From the NCBI GenBank assembly GCA_902702965.1, contig CACRXP010000976.1, forward strand, positions 143,219-207,218: a stretch of 64,000 nt of DNA. Direction: 5' to 3'. Each line of letters begins with the position of its first letter. Within the stretch, counting starts at the first letter, position 1. The translations under genes were made by a program, and so were the position numbers. The notes beneath the pieces were generated by a model that saw only the letters and a list, made by a program, of their open reading frames with translations, had not been told where the DNA came from and searched no databases. Source of the stretch: Spirometra erinaceieuropaei. Its lineage: Eukaryota > Platyhelminthes > Cestoda > Diphyllobothriidea > Diphyllobothriidae. Of the stretch, positions 34,091 through 46,176 are shown piece after piece.

Positions 34091-37000
34091 AAAAAGCAAT
34101 TTTCAAAAAGAATGAGACTTTGAATTAGGCGCCGCCGGTAAGTTTACATTGATTCAAGAAGCTCAGGAAATATTAACAATGTGAATGGTGAATAATAAGT
34201 GATGTTTATAATCACACTGATTTTTGAAGTTGACACCTATTTGGTGGTCTTACACCTTTCATTTACTGTGCTGAAAAGGTGGAGTCAAGTTAGATTTGCT
34301 GCCATTTATTGCATTGCCAAATATGTGACCTATTTCAGTAAAAGAATGAATATTCTTTATACTACAACAGAGCGCGATATTTAGACAGAAAGTGTGATCG
34401 AAATTTGCAAATTAGCAAAAATACTCTATATTTTAACGCTGGAGCAGTCGAACAAAGCAGGTCCTTGTTGGTTTAAAAATGCACTATCGAATGACTCTGA
34501 AGACAAGGTCTAAATCACTCTCTCTTTGGTAATTTGGCATCAGTTGGGTTTAGATTATATATTCAAACACACAAAGCGAATCGGTAACACGTACATTTTC
34601 GATAAACATTTGTCTCGTTAGATTCCTTCTCAAAATGGAGATTATTAACTTGCAAGTACCGTCTTTAAAAACGTCCTTACCTGCATAGAAGGAGCAAAAG
34701 GTCACCACCTATTCGCTTTCATTGCTACACAAAGTTTTTCCCCTCAGTGTCATTTTTTCGCGGTTCACTTTTATTTTTCATATTTTTTCTTCATCACCAG
34801 TCGCCTTCCCTTTCCCCTTGTACAACGATTCCTTACCACCTCTCTATTTTTCACTCTAAAGGCCAGCTAGCTATCCGTTCTTCGTGCACTTGTTGGCCAA
34901 GATGTAATGTTGGTGCGCAATCAAATTTACCTGTTATGCAACCTCCCACTTTTGACATCAGCGCAGTTTCTGTGCACGTGTACCCTCGGGTCTACCGTCG
35001 CATAGGATATAACGTTAACAGTACCCCGTCCGAGATGAGAACAACAAGAATTCTTCGATGTCCTTGATTATTCTGAACCACCCAGCAGTTTGTAGTGGAA
35101 AACACCTTTTTGCCTTAATCTTCCTAAGATCGATTTTCCAACACCAGGGCGGCCTTCATAAGTCCTTTCAAATAATTCTCAACCTAATTCCCGCATCTTT
35201 CGCTGTTTTTGTTTTTAGCATACGCATAGGTTTTCATGAAACAGCTTATCCGCTGCAGGTAACGTCAAAATATTTTTATTCACGGAAACATGCTTAAACC
35301 AGACAAAACAGTCTATTTGCCGCAAGCATTATGGATGGGATTTACTACTTAGACTTTGGCGCTTTCTTCAACTATTTATTATTTCTGTCTCAAGACTGCA
35401 TCCATGAGGAGTCGGAAAATTGACATGTTGTGTGCAGAGCGTTAGCGACTCAGTCAACAGAAAAAACGTCTACATCAAAGTTTTTTCATGTTTGCTCGTT
35501 AACACACGCCAATTTTTCCCATGACATATCAGTTCATCCTAAGTCGTTGAACATTCGCACCATGATCAACTAAAAGATCTGTAAAATTACCGGGTGCAGT
35601 CGCCAACATTAACTTCGTTATCATAAGCGTCTCTGAAAAAAAGCTCGCGCAATTCTTCCTGATTATGTAGATCAATGTAGAGGGACGATTTTCATCACTG
35701 TCCATTAAAACCTTTGAGAAAAACGCAACATTTCGATTCAGAGAATTTTTTTGCGAAAATCAGTTGTGCTAAAAGGCATTGAGAAAAATTATCAACCGTC
35801 ATTTACCTTGTTAATTAACTTTGCGCTATTCTGCAAGGTTGATAGCGTCCCTCATCTCTGGCGGCTCTATGTATCATGCTCTTAAGGTCGATTCTGTATT
35901 TTCACAATTGGTTCTCTAAGAGAAACCTAGTTTTTACCTATGGTGCGCCTGCATCTACCTTACCGGCGTAGTAAAAACATGAATCTGTAAGTGACCTGGG
36001 ACACTTGACTAATTCATTTAGTGGTTGAAGTAAATGCCAAACAGAAATGCGACCATCCGATTTCGATCGAAGTCGTTGACTGTTTAAACATTGGACCGGC
36101 TAAATAGTGAAAAACGCAAATAGAAAAGATGAAGTAGTCGGCATTTGCTTCTCTCAAAGACACGAACCTAGTGTTGGATAACAAAGTACAAAAACGTAAA
36201 CATCTGGGTTTCAACCACTAAGGAATAGGGGGTTGTCACGGACATTTTACAATAGATAGGCAAATAATATTTCGACTTTTGCATGTTGCGTTTGCGAACA
36301 CGCATGTTATTTTCGTTAAGTTGAAGAATCGTCCCGGTGCACGATGACATTGAAATCGCAGTTCCGAATTCCAGTGAGGGCGCCAGACTTTCCATAACTC
36401 TTTAGTCTGTCCAAAATAATAAATATAACATCAAATGTCCGTGTCTATCACGCTCCTGGTAGATTTTAAACGGAGACCAATAATAGGGCTCCTCATTCGT
36501 TCTTCAAGAAAAACAAAAATATTATCCGTATATATTAATTGTTGTTGCGATTAAATGGCAGCGATAAAAATGAGAGTATCATTTGGACTTCTCCAAATCA
36601 GGATAAAATATGCGCCCTCGTAAAGATGAAGCCTCCATATGCTGTCGCGCTGACTTTGTGGGGCTCATGGGATTTTTATATGGTTTAAACACAAATAAAT
36701 TCACGCTAAATCTGTCCCAAAACCGGGACGTAGTAGAAAGTGCTACTCTTGCTGCACTTTTGTTAACGCCTGATCATAGAGGCAGGCTTTGGATCAGTGA
36801 ATCACCGCCTCAGCATTTGCTTTGGTGATTAATGTCCAGATAACCTGTTCACTCCCCAGGCCCGTCTTCTGTTTCGTTGGCTGGGGTTGAAGATCAGACC
36901 GGAAAAGATCCTCGACTGTAGAAGCGAAAAGATGACTAAATTCCTTCCAAAATCGTACCAATTATCTGCACTGCATGCTCAAAGATTTTCAATTTTTAGC

Positions 37001-38199
37001 TTAAGCAATGGATTTAAAGCAAATAAAAGATACAAACGTCGCACATTTCCTGACCAACGTACAACTTTCCTTTGGGAGCAGGCTAGATTGTGTTGCCATT
37101 TGTGAAATATGAACATGTAGAAAGCGACATAAGTGTTTCAGCTACTCCTTGATGGGTAACTAAGCTGATTTAATTGAGTACAGACCAGCAACAGTAATCA
37201 AACTCATAAATCTTGCGGACTTTAAGTTGAATTGAATATAACTGTCCCGCAACAGTCTTAAATGTCTGGGTGACCGAAGTCTATTGTGACAGTTAATGTC
37301 ATCGCCTGTAAGGTCCCGTAGGCGATGTAAGATTAATTTCCATTTCAAATGGCATTAATCTTCCTTTAAGGTGCATGTTATTTAAGAATGGGCAGTCAGA
37401 GACCAAAAAGTTAGTTTAAAATTTTTATCAGACAGTTTTGTCTTTTGGCTTACATGGAGTACATAGTTATTCGGTGCACGTTACCTTGCTTTGGTAAATA
37501 TGCTGTATGTGACTAAACTCATGAAGGTGATGGCGGAAACTGATGTGAGAACTGCTAACGTCCGCTACACTGCGCCTTTTTTCATTCGCCTGGTACCTTA
37601 AGGAAAATGTTAATTTATATGCAGAGTATGATTATAAATTAATTTTGTCCGACAAAACGTTTACAAAATTTGAGCAGTTATTTACATCAGCCTACATTCG
37701 GAAAGTTTCTGCTTTCATTGTGCGCATCATTACACAGTTTTCCTTGAGAAGAGAGTAACTTAACCTCGAGCTTTTAGCCATACAGAACTCGTCACATTTT
37801 AATATCAATTTTTGTCATACGTTAACTGCAAGCAGCACGCTGCCAGAAACAGGTTGTGTTTTTAAGCGCAGACATTTTTTCAAATTCTAAGAGTCAGATT
37901 AACAAATATATGTTATTTTTGCCTTTAAATCCAACTACAGGGCCTACGGAGAATTCCCTTTTGAGAAGGCCAGTAATATCCTGCCATTGGCAAATATACT
38001 TTAATTTTCTGTCACAATGACCCACATAAAATGGTTGATTGAATATGTGAACATATGAAAATTTACTTTTAACAAAATAGTACCTATTACGTTTATTCGG
38101 CTTATTCGTTTAACTGGAGCTCGCTCATAAATAATCAGTATTTTGATGACTGATATCAGATTGATTAGTAATTTATTGTTAGATTAGATAGATTTCATG
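34091..38199. other. Noncoding stretch, no gene recognised
   Basis: No supported gene. The 106-codon plus frame at 34,747-35,067 is pyrimidine-rich and shows no known domain. The 72-codon frames at 36,610-37,105 likewise. Around 34,340-34,360 a block resembles a piece of R3 (A-T-T-C-T-T-T-A-T). Confidence 0.4.
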
Positions 38200-39230
38200 G
38201 CTTTTTCTACCAGTCGAAGCAGTGATGCTGGGAAGATGTTCCTCGACTGACGCACCTAAATGTTCCACAGACCTACCTGCAGCTAGCCAGGCGCTCCGCA
38301 CAAGGCCTGCGTCAAACCTATAGTGTAAACGGCAATTAAAACTACAAAGAAAACTAGAGTTAGGAAAAAGATAACTTTAAATGGGGGACGCTGCGCTCTT
38401 AATGGAAAAAACGGCGACAGCAAAAAAGAGTATGGGAAAAGCGACAAAAAGTTAATAGTTGTACAGATTCCCGAAACATGAAGTCCTCTCCAGAGTCCGT
38501 TGTCGGGGAGTGAATGATTTGGGTAAAGTCAAGAAGATCCCGAGTCAAAGTCAGTTACTGAAGCTAGTTGCTAGGTTGAATGCACGTCCAGTTAGGCATG
38601 ACCGAAAGATGCAAATGTTTCGTGCCGACTGACCGAAAGCGATTGAAGTGCATGAATGCAATCAACGAAAAAGGGACACTAAGCAGCAGAGGGATATAAA
38701 TGCCACGTATTTCTCCAGCCGAAACCGGGCGTGTCTATTTTAGCGGATATAAACAAAAGTACAGGAGAGTTCAGGTGCACAAGAAAGCCTAAAGTGAAAA
38801 ATCGAAGATGCATGAAAGCCTACAGACCAGACGGCGTTAATAAGAAGGCCGAGAGAATTACGCAAAACCGACTTCCGGAACCCCCGGAGGAAACAGGAGA
38901 CATCGACTAGAAGTAACGTGGTCGGAGTGGCAATATCTTCTTGGGGCACATGCGAGTTCAACAGCACCACGCCTGTGTATCAATGACTGAGAAAAATCCG
39001 CCTATGATCAAAATGAGAGAGTCCAGAACCAGCGAACAGGCCGGCCCACATACAGGCATCGAGCACGGTTATACTATGAGATTGGCGGCAAGACTGAAAA
39101 ACCAATGCCAACAGGAAAAGCCAACGAGAAACTCTGATGATGGAGACGAGAAAGTTTCCTCAACATCACTACGAGTACCAATTACTCCACAAAATCACCT
39201 TTTCTTGTTCGTTTTATTTGGTTGATGATA
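38200..39230. other. GC- and purine-richer block, unassigned
   Basis: This kilobase differs in composition from its AT-rich flanks, with many G-A-rich runs and a G-A-A-A-repeated texture on the plus strand. Open frames at 38,740-38,970 (minus, 76 codons) and 38,941-39,225 (plus, 94 codons) have no recognised motif. The abrupt change suggests an inserted transposable element or retrocopy, but no ends, poly(A) tail or domain could be named. Confidence 0.3.
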
Positions 39231-41264
39231 CACACGATAATTTTTCTAGACTTTGAATCTTAATCCAAAGTAGACTTCCTATCCCACAACCTACTGCACC
39301 GTCTGAACCCACTTAATCTGTTACAGTAAGCTGACTGTCGGCGGTTCTAATCACAACAAGGCAACGGGTTTTTAGAGTTGAGTCAAAGTGAATTATTTGA
39401 AATCTGCCATACCAACTATGAAATATTATTCACTTTAGCAGGGTATCAAGAATTAGTGGAAAAATCGCATGGTACTTACGTAGGCATTTGCAGACGGCCA
39501 AAAGTAAGCTTCTTAAAGAACCGGCGTCCTAACTGACATGATTTAAAGGCAAGAGTGTGGTCAATGTCCGGGATTACTTTCCAAGGGGGACATCTTAGCT
39601 AAAAGAAAATAATTGGCGATATCTATTTGAACCTGCCAGAGATGGTGTCTGTCGTGTGAGGGTAATCAAAATGCCTTAAAGTGGTCATCGGAGCAAAAGT
39701 ATGACAACGCAATACCCTGTTGAGATGGCTGTAAAGGGGCACCGAATTCATTTACCACTACCGTTAAATGGTAAACATGATGTCCCCTTTTCATTTATGA
39801 CACCATTAAGAATCAAAACTTGATGCTACAAAGTTCCTAGATGTCGAAATCTTTTGCCCGATACAAAAGCTCTCCAAAGCAAGTGACCCCGGCCATAGAC
39901 AATAGCCTTGACGTTTTGGGATTTTGCAGCAGGTTGCTTAATATTTCAACCTTACATAAGTTAATTTTTTGAATCGAAAACAGTTCAAAATTTTGGTTTA
40001 CATTTTATGTGATTGTTCATCTACGTGGTATGCATTTACATGTTATAAAAAATTGATATGTGGGACGTTATACGAGGAATTAAACGTTTAGTTGTTTTTT
40101 GTAGATACTCGACATTTAAAAAGGCATTTAAGTTTCTCTACTGGTCTGCAGGTTACTTAAATGCTATTAACAAAAACTGTTTTTTGGGACGATGTTCACC
40201 AAACTGTGGACGTATTTGTTATTATCTTAACAACCTGACGCTGAACTCATTCTCTCCTTTTAAAAAATTTCTTCAGAATACTTGTATGTACTCTTAGTTA
40301 GAACCAACTATCAGCAAATTGACCAGATAGGAAACAGCCTGTTACACCTAATTTAAATGTTTGTGCAAAAAATATCTAGAGTATAAGTTGGAAGAAAATT
40401 TGAATTTTGGCGAAATAGCGGATACCGTTACATGGCCAAAGAGACAACAACCGTGAGATCGAGGAAGTGAACCACAGCCAAGGACCAGCAGATAAATCAC
40501 AGCGCATGCATTACTCAAATGTGGGCGGCATGACGACGTTTGCGGAAAAGGAGGAGAGTGTAGAGTAAGGAAATAAGTTTCTATAACCGCATACTTTTAG
40601 ATGTAATTAAAACAGTATAAAAACGAACTGATAAATTTAATGAGTTAAAGGTCATTGCGTGATTTAAAAAGAAGCTGCGTGCAATCAGTTGGTGGCAGTG
40701 GTTAATGTATAAACTTGCCGCTAGTGGATGCAACTTTTCGCAAAAAGACGATCACATTGGAGATAAGGGTGCGCATATTATGAAAACCCGAGAGCAATTA
40801 TTACAACGACATTACAAAGGAGCTGCTTAACTTTAAATAGCGGCACGAAAGCCAGTAAAACAGTCCTGCTATAAAAGACGGAAGGACGAATTAACGAAAA
40901 ACCAGAAGTGGAGACGAAGTTCTTTAGACAAATTTCCACCTGCGATGAGCCCGGAAGGAACCATTAAGTATGGCATGGGTTAGAATTTATATACATGAAA
41001 TAAACAGTTAAACCGAAAAAAAATGCTACTTCCCAGCGAGAATTAAGAAAACCGCTAATTTTCGGCGGCAAATTGTCGCCCTGGGACTTTCGCCGTCTCA
41101 ATAAAACGATCTATTTCATAATGCAATTTAAAAAACAGAGCATGCTGCATGACGCTGAAGACAATGCGACATGTCATAGAAAGATCCTCGATGCATTTGT
41201 TCGACTAGATTTTCTGAGATGGACTGTTGTACACCTAGATAAAATAAATTGCATAAGAAATTTG
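39231..41264. other. Noncoding stretch, no gene recognised
   Basis: AT-rich, with no recognised gene, repeat ends or RNA. Confidence 0.45.
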
Positions 41265-41505
41265 TAAATAATCCATTACGGACAGACGAGGTATGAACCC
41301 GCCTATTTCCTCGGTGACTTCAAATTTCTTATACTGATGTGGAATAGACAGAATTTTGTCAACGCTGCACTTAACATTATATGCAATCTTGCATACATAC
41401 CATTATGGAGCTTATTAACTTACTCTCCTATTAGGATATGTAGGAGTCCAAGAAGTGGTCTATTTGGTTAGAAGTTCGCAAACTCATGGTTAGAGGCCTA
41501 CTTCG
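41265..41505 (+). repeat. Fragment of the left/right-arm repeat in direct orientation to the right arm
   Basis: Aligns with 48,485-48,705 on the same strand. Shared blocks are C-A-T-T-A/G-C-G-G-A-C-A-G, C-C-T-A-T-T-T with G-G-T-A/G-A-C-T-T-C-A, G-A-G-G-T/A-T-G-A plus A-G-A-A-G-T-G-G near 41,451/48,659, and a common tail. It lies about 1.1 kb outside the inner end of the right arm. This is independent evidence that the arm sequence is a dispersed repeat. Confidence 0.5.
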
Positions 41506-41684
41506 GCTTGCCAGTGAGTGTTAATATTTAAACTCTGATCAGAATTTTATGGCCATCGGAGCAGGCTGAGAAACCTCTGCTGAATGGTAAGCAATCATTA
41601 TTTTTAGTCAATCGAATACGTCCAGCGTTCCGTCGCTAGTCCGGAAGTCTCTTTTGAATATGTACTACCTGCTAAAGAAATTCG

Positions 41685-42240
41685 GGGTACCGTGTGGATC
41701 TCAACGAAGCCCTCCGTGTGATTTAGAAGGACCCAGGTGACTAAGTCAGCGCCTACTGGCAACAACAAAGGCAACTGCGATCAGGCTACGGGAACCGGCC
41801 CTGTGCGCGCAGAAGAACCTCTTGCACGCTCCCCGTCTATCCTGGGCCAGGATCGATTAACTGTATGCAGGCCTCTGAGCCCCCCCTTCGCTCCCCCCTT
41901 GTGACACGGCTCAACCGAACCCTCACTGCCAATGACTCCCTCCTCTCCTCTTCCCTCGTCCCTCTCTCACTATTCACATGCCTCGTTTGTATGAGGAGAC
42001 GAATCATAATCGATTGCACTTACATGTTCAGTTTATACCTCCTTCCCATATAAACGTACGGGCCCGACGAGAATTTATCAAAAACACGCGTAAGCTCGCC
42101 AAATACTCTTCAGAATTGCTCAATGGGAATGTTCGCAACTTTGAACAGATGTTGAAATTAGACAAACGCGGTCTATAAATGTATATCGACTCACCCACGA
42201 CGCTATGGTCGAGTTGAATAAATAGTTGTCCAGCCTGCAT
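41685..42240 (+). mobile_element. Penelope-like element, 3' remnant of the copy C family (copy F)
   Basis: The stretch 41,690-41,855 matches the last 60 codons of copy C, ending A-I-R-L-R-E-P-A-L-C-A-Q-K-N-L (frame interrupted upstream by stops and a frameshift). The tail continues through a C-T-C-C-C-rich segment to the hammerhead-like block at 42,063-42,084 (CCGACGA, then GAATTTATC, then AAAAACACG). An AATAAA at about 42,218-42,223 could be its poly(A) signal. Heavily 5'-truncated and non-coding. Confidence 0.75.
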
Positions 42241-43269
42241 CACGGTTGAACGTATTATGTTCACTCTATTTTTCCGTCAAGTACTGACAGTAGGTTTTTA
42301 ACAGAATGCAAAGGGGAATAATGCAATTCTAATCAAAGTTTACTACGAACTAACAGGGAATTTGACTCTGTGTCTAATCATAAACGACGGTTTGTTGGTT
42401 GTTGGCAGAATATCTCTCCAACCTGCTGGGAAAATGAGATTTTACTCATCTGTTTTTGCAAGTATTCTAGGCTGAATGCATAAAAGATAAACTTTGGGGT
42501 TGGGTTTCCCAAGAGAAGTAAAGTCTTCACAAGTTTTATATCTAGAGAAATGGTGTCCGGCTGCTTTCTAAATCACTCCAGCAGGAGTAGTAGGCTGCTG
42601 CATAGTCCCCGTTTATGTTTACCTAGGTAAATTATTCTAACAGCATGCTTAGAATTATCATGTTTATATAAGACTTTTGGCTGATATTGTTTTTGCCGCC
42701 AGTAACGTGTATTGGCCGACTACTAAAATAGAAACTTCAAAAGTGATTTCTGATTAAACTTTCTGGTGGTTAACGAAAACACTCCTAGGTTATTTGACGC
42801 ACTACCACTCTTCGCACTATGAATGTCTCGGTGCAAGGTTTGGACCTAGATATTTCAGCGCAAATTCGTATGCTGATGGCAAAATCTTTAAAACGTGTTT
42901 TTTTGAAATACAATACATATGCAAAACACACTTAGGTTAATTCATAACAATCATATATTATATTGTTTGCTAATTTCTGAGATGAACTTGCAGCGATTCG
43001 GCAGACCAGTATTTTTAGGACGGGATTAACAGCAGGACATGTTACTGCCAACGTAATGTGTGACACCGTCTTTATAAACTCTTTCACTAATGACAGATGT
43101 AAAATCATGTTGGAGATAAACTGCTTGAATTTCTGATGTTTACCCGTACGTTATACGATGACACATTAACTACTGACTCGCACACCGCTCTTTGTCAGTA
43201 GCAACGGCCGAGCGTGGTCTATTTTAGTCCTCTCTTTGTAAAATAAGCAGTATTTAGTAATTTGAGATT

Positions 43270-43758
43270 TCAGTCGTTTGAATGTAGTGGTAAAAATATC
43301 TTAAGTCCTTTCGAGCTATTTGTGAGGTTTAATTGTCTAGCATGTGCCTTCCTCAAAACATCCTTGTTATTGTTTTTATGTTTCAGTAACGAGATGAAAT
43401 AGTTGACAAATTTATTATGCGATGAAAACATGTTTTTCCGGCCTACACGAAGCCTTAACGTTTTTATCTGTGGTGAAAATCTCATTTCTGTCATGAAGAT
43501 ATTATTTATTTTCTTAGAGTGTATTGTTTCTGGGGAATCTGCAGCTTCGCCAGGGAGGTAAGGAAATAAACGGTTGACCATAAGACCATGGACCCTCTTA
43601 ATACAGGCTGTGTTACCATAGATTTCCGATGTCAAAGGTAATGTCAGGATGCTGAGAACAAAGAAAATATTCAAAGTTAAAACATAGGAGAATGCCGTGT
43701 GGTCACTTATGATAGAGGTGGTCTGAACTTCCCTGTCCATATACGTGAACTTTCGCAA
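43270..43758 (-). CDS. Unrecognised 162-codon open frame inside the right arm
   Basis: This is the longest uninterrupted frame outside clear retroelement coding regions. It has a hydrophobic stretch near residues 24-42 (S-Y-V-L-T-L-N-I-F-F-V-L), then a Lys/Asn-rich C-terminal half (L-L-K-H-K-N-N-N-K-D-V-L-R-K-A). I recognise no domain. The listed first codon is TTG; the first ATG is M-D-R-E-V a few codons in. The homologous left-arm stretch (about 24,680-25,180) aligns well at DNA level but is broken by frameshifts and stops. It could be a leftover of a protein once encoded by the repeat, an exon, or chance. Weakly supported. Confidence 0.2.
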   Translation of the reverse strand: MRKFTYMDREVQTTSIISDHTAFSYVLTLNIFFVLSILTLPLTSEIYGNTACIKRVHGLMVNRLFPYLPGEAADSPETIHSKKINNIFMTEMRFSPQIKTLRLRVGRKNMFSSHNKFVNYFISLLKHKNNNKDVLRKAHARQLNLTNSSKGLKIFLPLHSND

Positions 43759-45280
43759 ATGTGTTCAGCGATTATTGTAGACTTTATAGATTTAACAGGA
43801 CCTGCTCGAGGCAACAAGCTCGACATACTAATGATGATTCTTATACATTTTCGGTCGTGAAAAAGCTTCCTTTGCTGGAAATGTAAAATAGACGGTATTA
43901 TGTAATTGGGAAGCCAAGTCGAATATCGACTTAGCAAACCAGTCAAAGAGCTTAATGGGTTTTTACTTATTTGGTCTTTTATGTATTTTTATATTTAAGT
44001 CTTCCGAAAATCAAATGCGTTTAGAGGTTGATTCATAGCTCCAAGTTTACAAGTTTCGCTTTTCTCCACGTTTTTTTCGTTGCCAGTCGTCAACCCCTTT
44101 CTCGAGTGCTTTCCGCTATAGGCAATTTAATGCTCCTGTTAACTTTTCAATCTCTTGCGTTCTAGAAATCTTTTGAATAAGTAGCCTTCGTCGAGAAATG
44201 CGTGCCCGGCCCAAAGTAAGAACAGTGTCTATGCAATTAGTAAAGGAGGCTAAAAGAAAACAACATTAAAAATTCTAATGCTGACCTACATTTCTAGTAA
44301 TTAGTGGGCGTTTTCCGTAAACCAAATGCAAAACAAACATTAGCCGAAAGAAGGAAAACACTGGGAATAGCAAGTTAATCAACCACAGTTTTCATTACAT
44401 ATGTCCGAACATTTCAAGTTTTCAAGATATTCCAAAACGTAAAATAGCACATTAATAAATACCATGCGCAAAAAGCCAACTTGATATGGTTAAAGTAAAG
44501 CCTTCACACTTTAATTCAGGGTAGAGATTAATAAGCCTAAACTTATCGTTGACCGATGCATATCTGTTGATAAAATTTCAATAAATGGGTTGGCAAGAGT
44601 GCGTTTCGCTGTTTTTCGTGGAGTGCTTGTTGTCCATTGTTAACCCGCTTCTCGAATGTATTCTACTGAACCATTATAAGCAATTTAATGCCACCAATAA
44701 GTTTGCAACTAAATGCCAGAATTTTAATTTTTCGCTTATCGTGATCTTTTGAGTAAGTAATTTATGTCGAGATATGCGCGCATGACCCAAGTAAAAACAA
44801 TCACTAAGCAATTTGAAGAGCATGCTTAAAACAAACACCAACGAATATTCAGGTTGCTTGACACACAACAAAGGAAGAGAGCAAATCAAAGTGCACGTCG
44901 ATCAGTTAGGGGTAGTTATTGGTAGACTAAAAGAAATACAGTCATAAAACGGTAAAAAGACAACAATGGAAAGGGTTAAAAAATCTACCACAGCTTTGAC
45001 TAAAAGCAACTGGAAATTTTTAGGTCTTTAGAAATATTTCGCGGTAGGGAGAAGCGGAATGATTAATACCATACTAATAAGGTCAGTCGTGGTAGGTGGC
45101 GCAAGGCCTGTTGCATTTCAGACAGAGGCAAAGAGCATTAAGCCTAAAATCGCCGTTGATTGATGCCTAACTGTTGAGAAAATTTAACCAAGCGCATTGA
45201 ATATAGTAAGGCAATTTAAATGCTGGACCCAGCAATCACGTTCATAAAATTGTTTTGAGTACATTCAATGGAGCGATATG

Positions 45281-45783
45281 CATGCAAAATGCTCGATGAA
45301 TACCTTCGATTACCATCTACTAAAGACAACTCTTGAAGCTCTACTCACGCAACATGTCCTGTTTCCAACTAGAGCTCGTGGAGGGCAACAGGCCAGTTGT
45401 CTGGACCTCGTTTTTACCAAAGATCCTGACAGTATAGACGAGGTGTACTACCTTCCCCCGCTCGGTCGAAGTGATCATGCAGTGGTTTTATGCGAGTACT
45501 TGCTGTATTCTGAACCGTGTAAAAAAGACAATACAAGGCCAAATATATGGAAAGGGGACTTTCGCCAAATGAGAGCTGAGGCATCACAAATAGACTGGGA
45601 TGTTCTCTTCTCCGGAAACGTTAACGAGGACTGGAATTTAATCAAGGATCGTTTACTGCATCTAATGAAGAACCACTGTCCCTTATCAAAGCCTAGGACA
45701 TCCAACCGCCCTCAGTGGCTTACACGAGAACTCAAAAGGGAGATCAACAAGAAAGGTAGATTATGGAAAAAATTTCGCGAGAA
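45281..45783 (+). pseudogene. LINE endonuclease C-terminal part and inter-domain region
   Basis: The frame reads into C-L-D-L-V-F-T-K-D-P-D and then L-P-P-L-G-R-S-D-H-A-V-V. The S-D-H triad is the conserved C-terminal motif of LINE apurinic endonucleases, with the catalytic histidine. The following W-K-G-D-F-R-Q-M and W-L-T-R-E-L-K-R-E-I-N-K-K-G-R-L-W-K-K-F segments are the usual bridge towards the reverse transcriptase in CR1/L2-like elements. The N-terminal half of the endonuclease is missing and the frame enters the N gap open, so the truncation is at the 5' end. Confidence 0.85.
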
Positions 45784-45858
45784 NNNNNNNNNNNNNNNNN
45801 NNNNNNNNNNNNNNNNNNNNNNNNNNNNNNNNNNNNNNNNNNNNNNNNNNNNNNNNNN
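45784..45858. other. Assembly gap of 75 N
   Basis: A run of 75 unknown bases inside the LINE. The flanking codons belong to the start of the RT region and to the extreme C-terminus, which in a complete element are separated by roughly 1.5 kb or more. So either the gap size is nominal and hides the reverse transcriptase, or an internal deletion lies here. Confidence 0.95.
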
Positions 45859-46176
45859 AATCTCTATCCTCCGAGTTATAGGCAGTTGCGCGGAGACATG
45901 ATACAAACTTTCCGTATCGTGCGCGGCTTGGATTGTGCCCTTCGGTGCGATGACTTTTTCCAACTCGCCACCACAACTCACCTCCGGGGACATCCCTTCA
46001 GGCTACGTGTGCCAGAGGGTAGACTGAATGTGAGAAAATATTTCTTCTCCAACCGTGTCGTGGAACCGTGGAATAACCTGCCCGAGACGGTTGTTATGTC
46101 TCAATCTGTGGAGACATTTAAATGTCGCCGTGACAGATATATGCTGCAGCAACAAGCGGACTATGTGACTTTTTAG
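45859..46176 (+). pseudogene. LINE polyprotein C-terminal end
   Basis: From the gap the frame reads Y-R-Q-L-R-G-D-M-I-Q-T-F-R-I-V-R-G, then H-L-R-G-H-P-F-R-L-R-V-P, L-N-V-R-K-Y-F-F-S-N-R-V-V and P-W-N-N-L-P-E-T-V-V. It ends S-V-E-T-F-K-C-R-R-D-R-Y-M and stops at 46,174-46,176. This is the signature C-terminal region after the RT domain in CR1/L2/Jockey-type LINEs. No stop or frameshift interrupts it, so the insertion is fairly recent compared with the surrounding repeat. Confidence 0.9.

Noticed and set aside
34747..35067. 106-codon frame in a pyrimidine-rich stretch
   Set aside because: The frame follows from base composition (few stops in C/T-rich DNA). No domain recognised.
39136..39160. 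CTGATGA followed by GAAA in a GC-richer block, hammerhead-like spacing
   Set aside because: The bases between do not form a stem, and no PLE or SINE sequence is recognised around it.
43690..43758. Short match (C-A-G-A-C-C-A-C-C-T-C-T-A-T) between the unknown arm frame and the PLE endonuclease approach of copy D
   Set aside because: The following residues lack the Cys pair, the YIG region and the Arg box, so it is not a PLE endonuclease.
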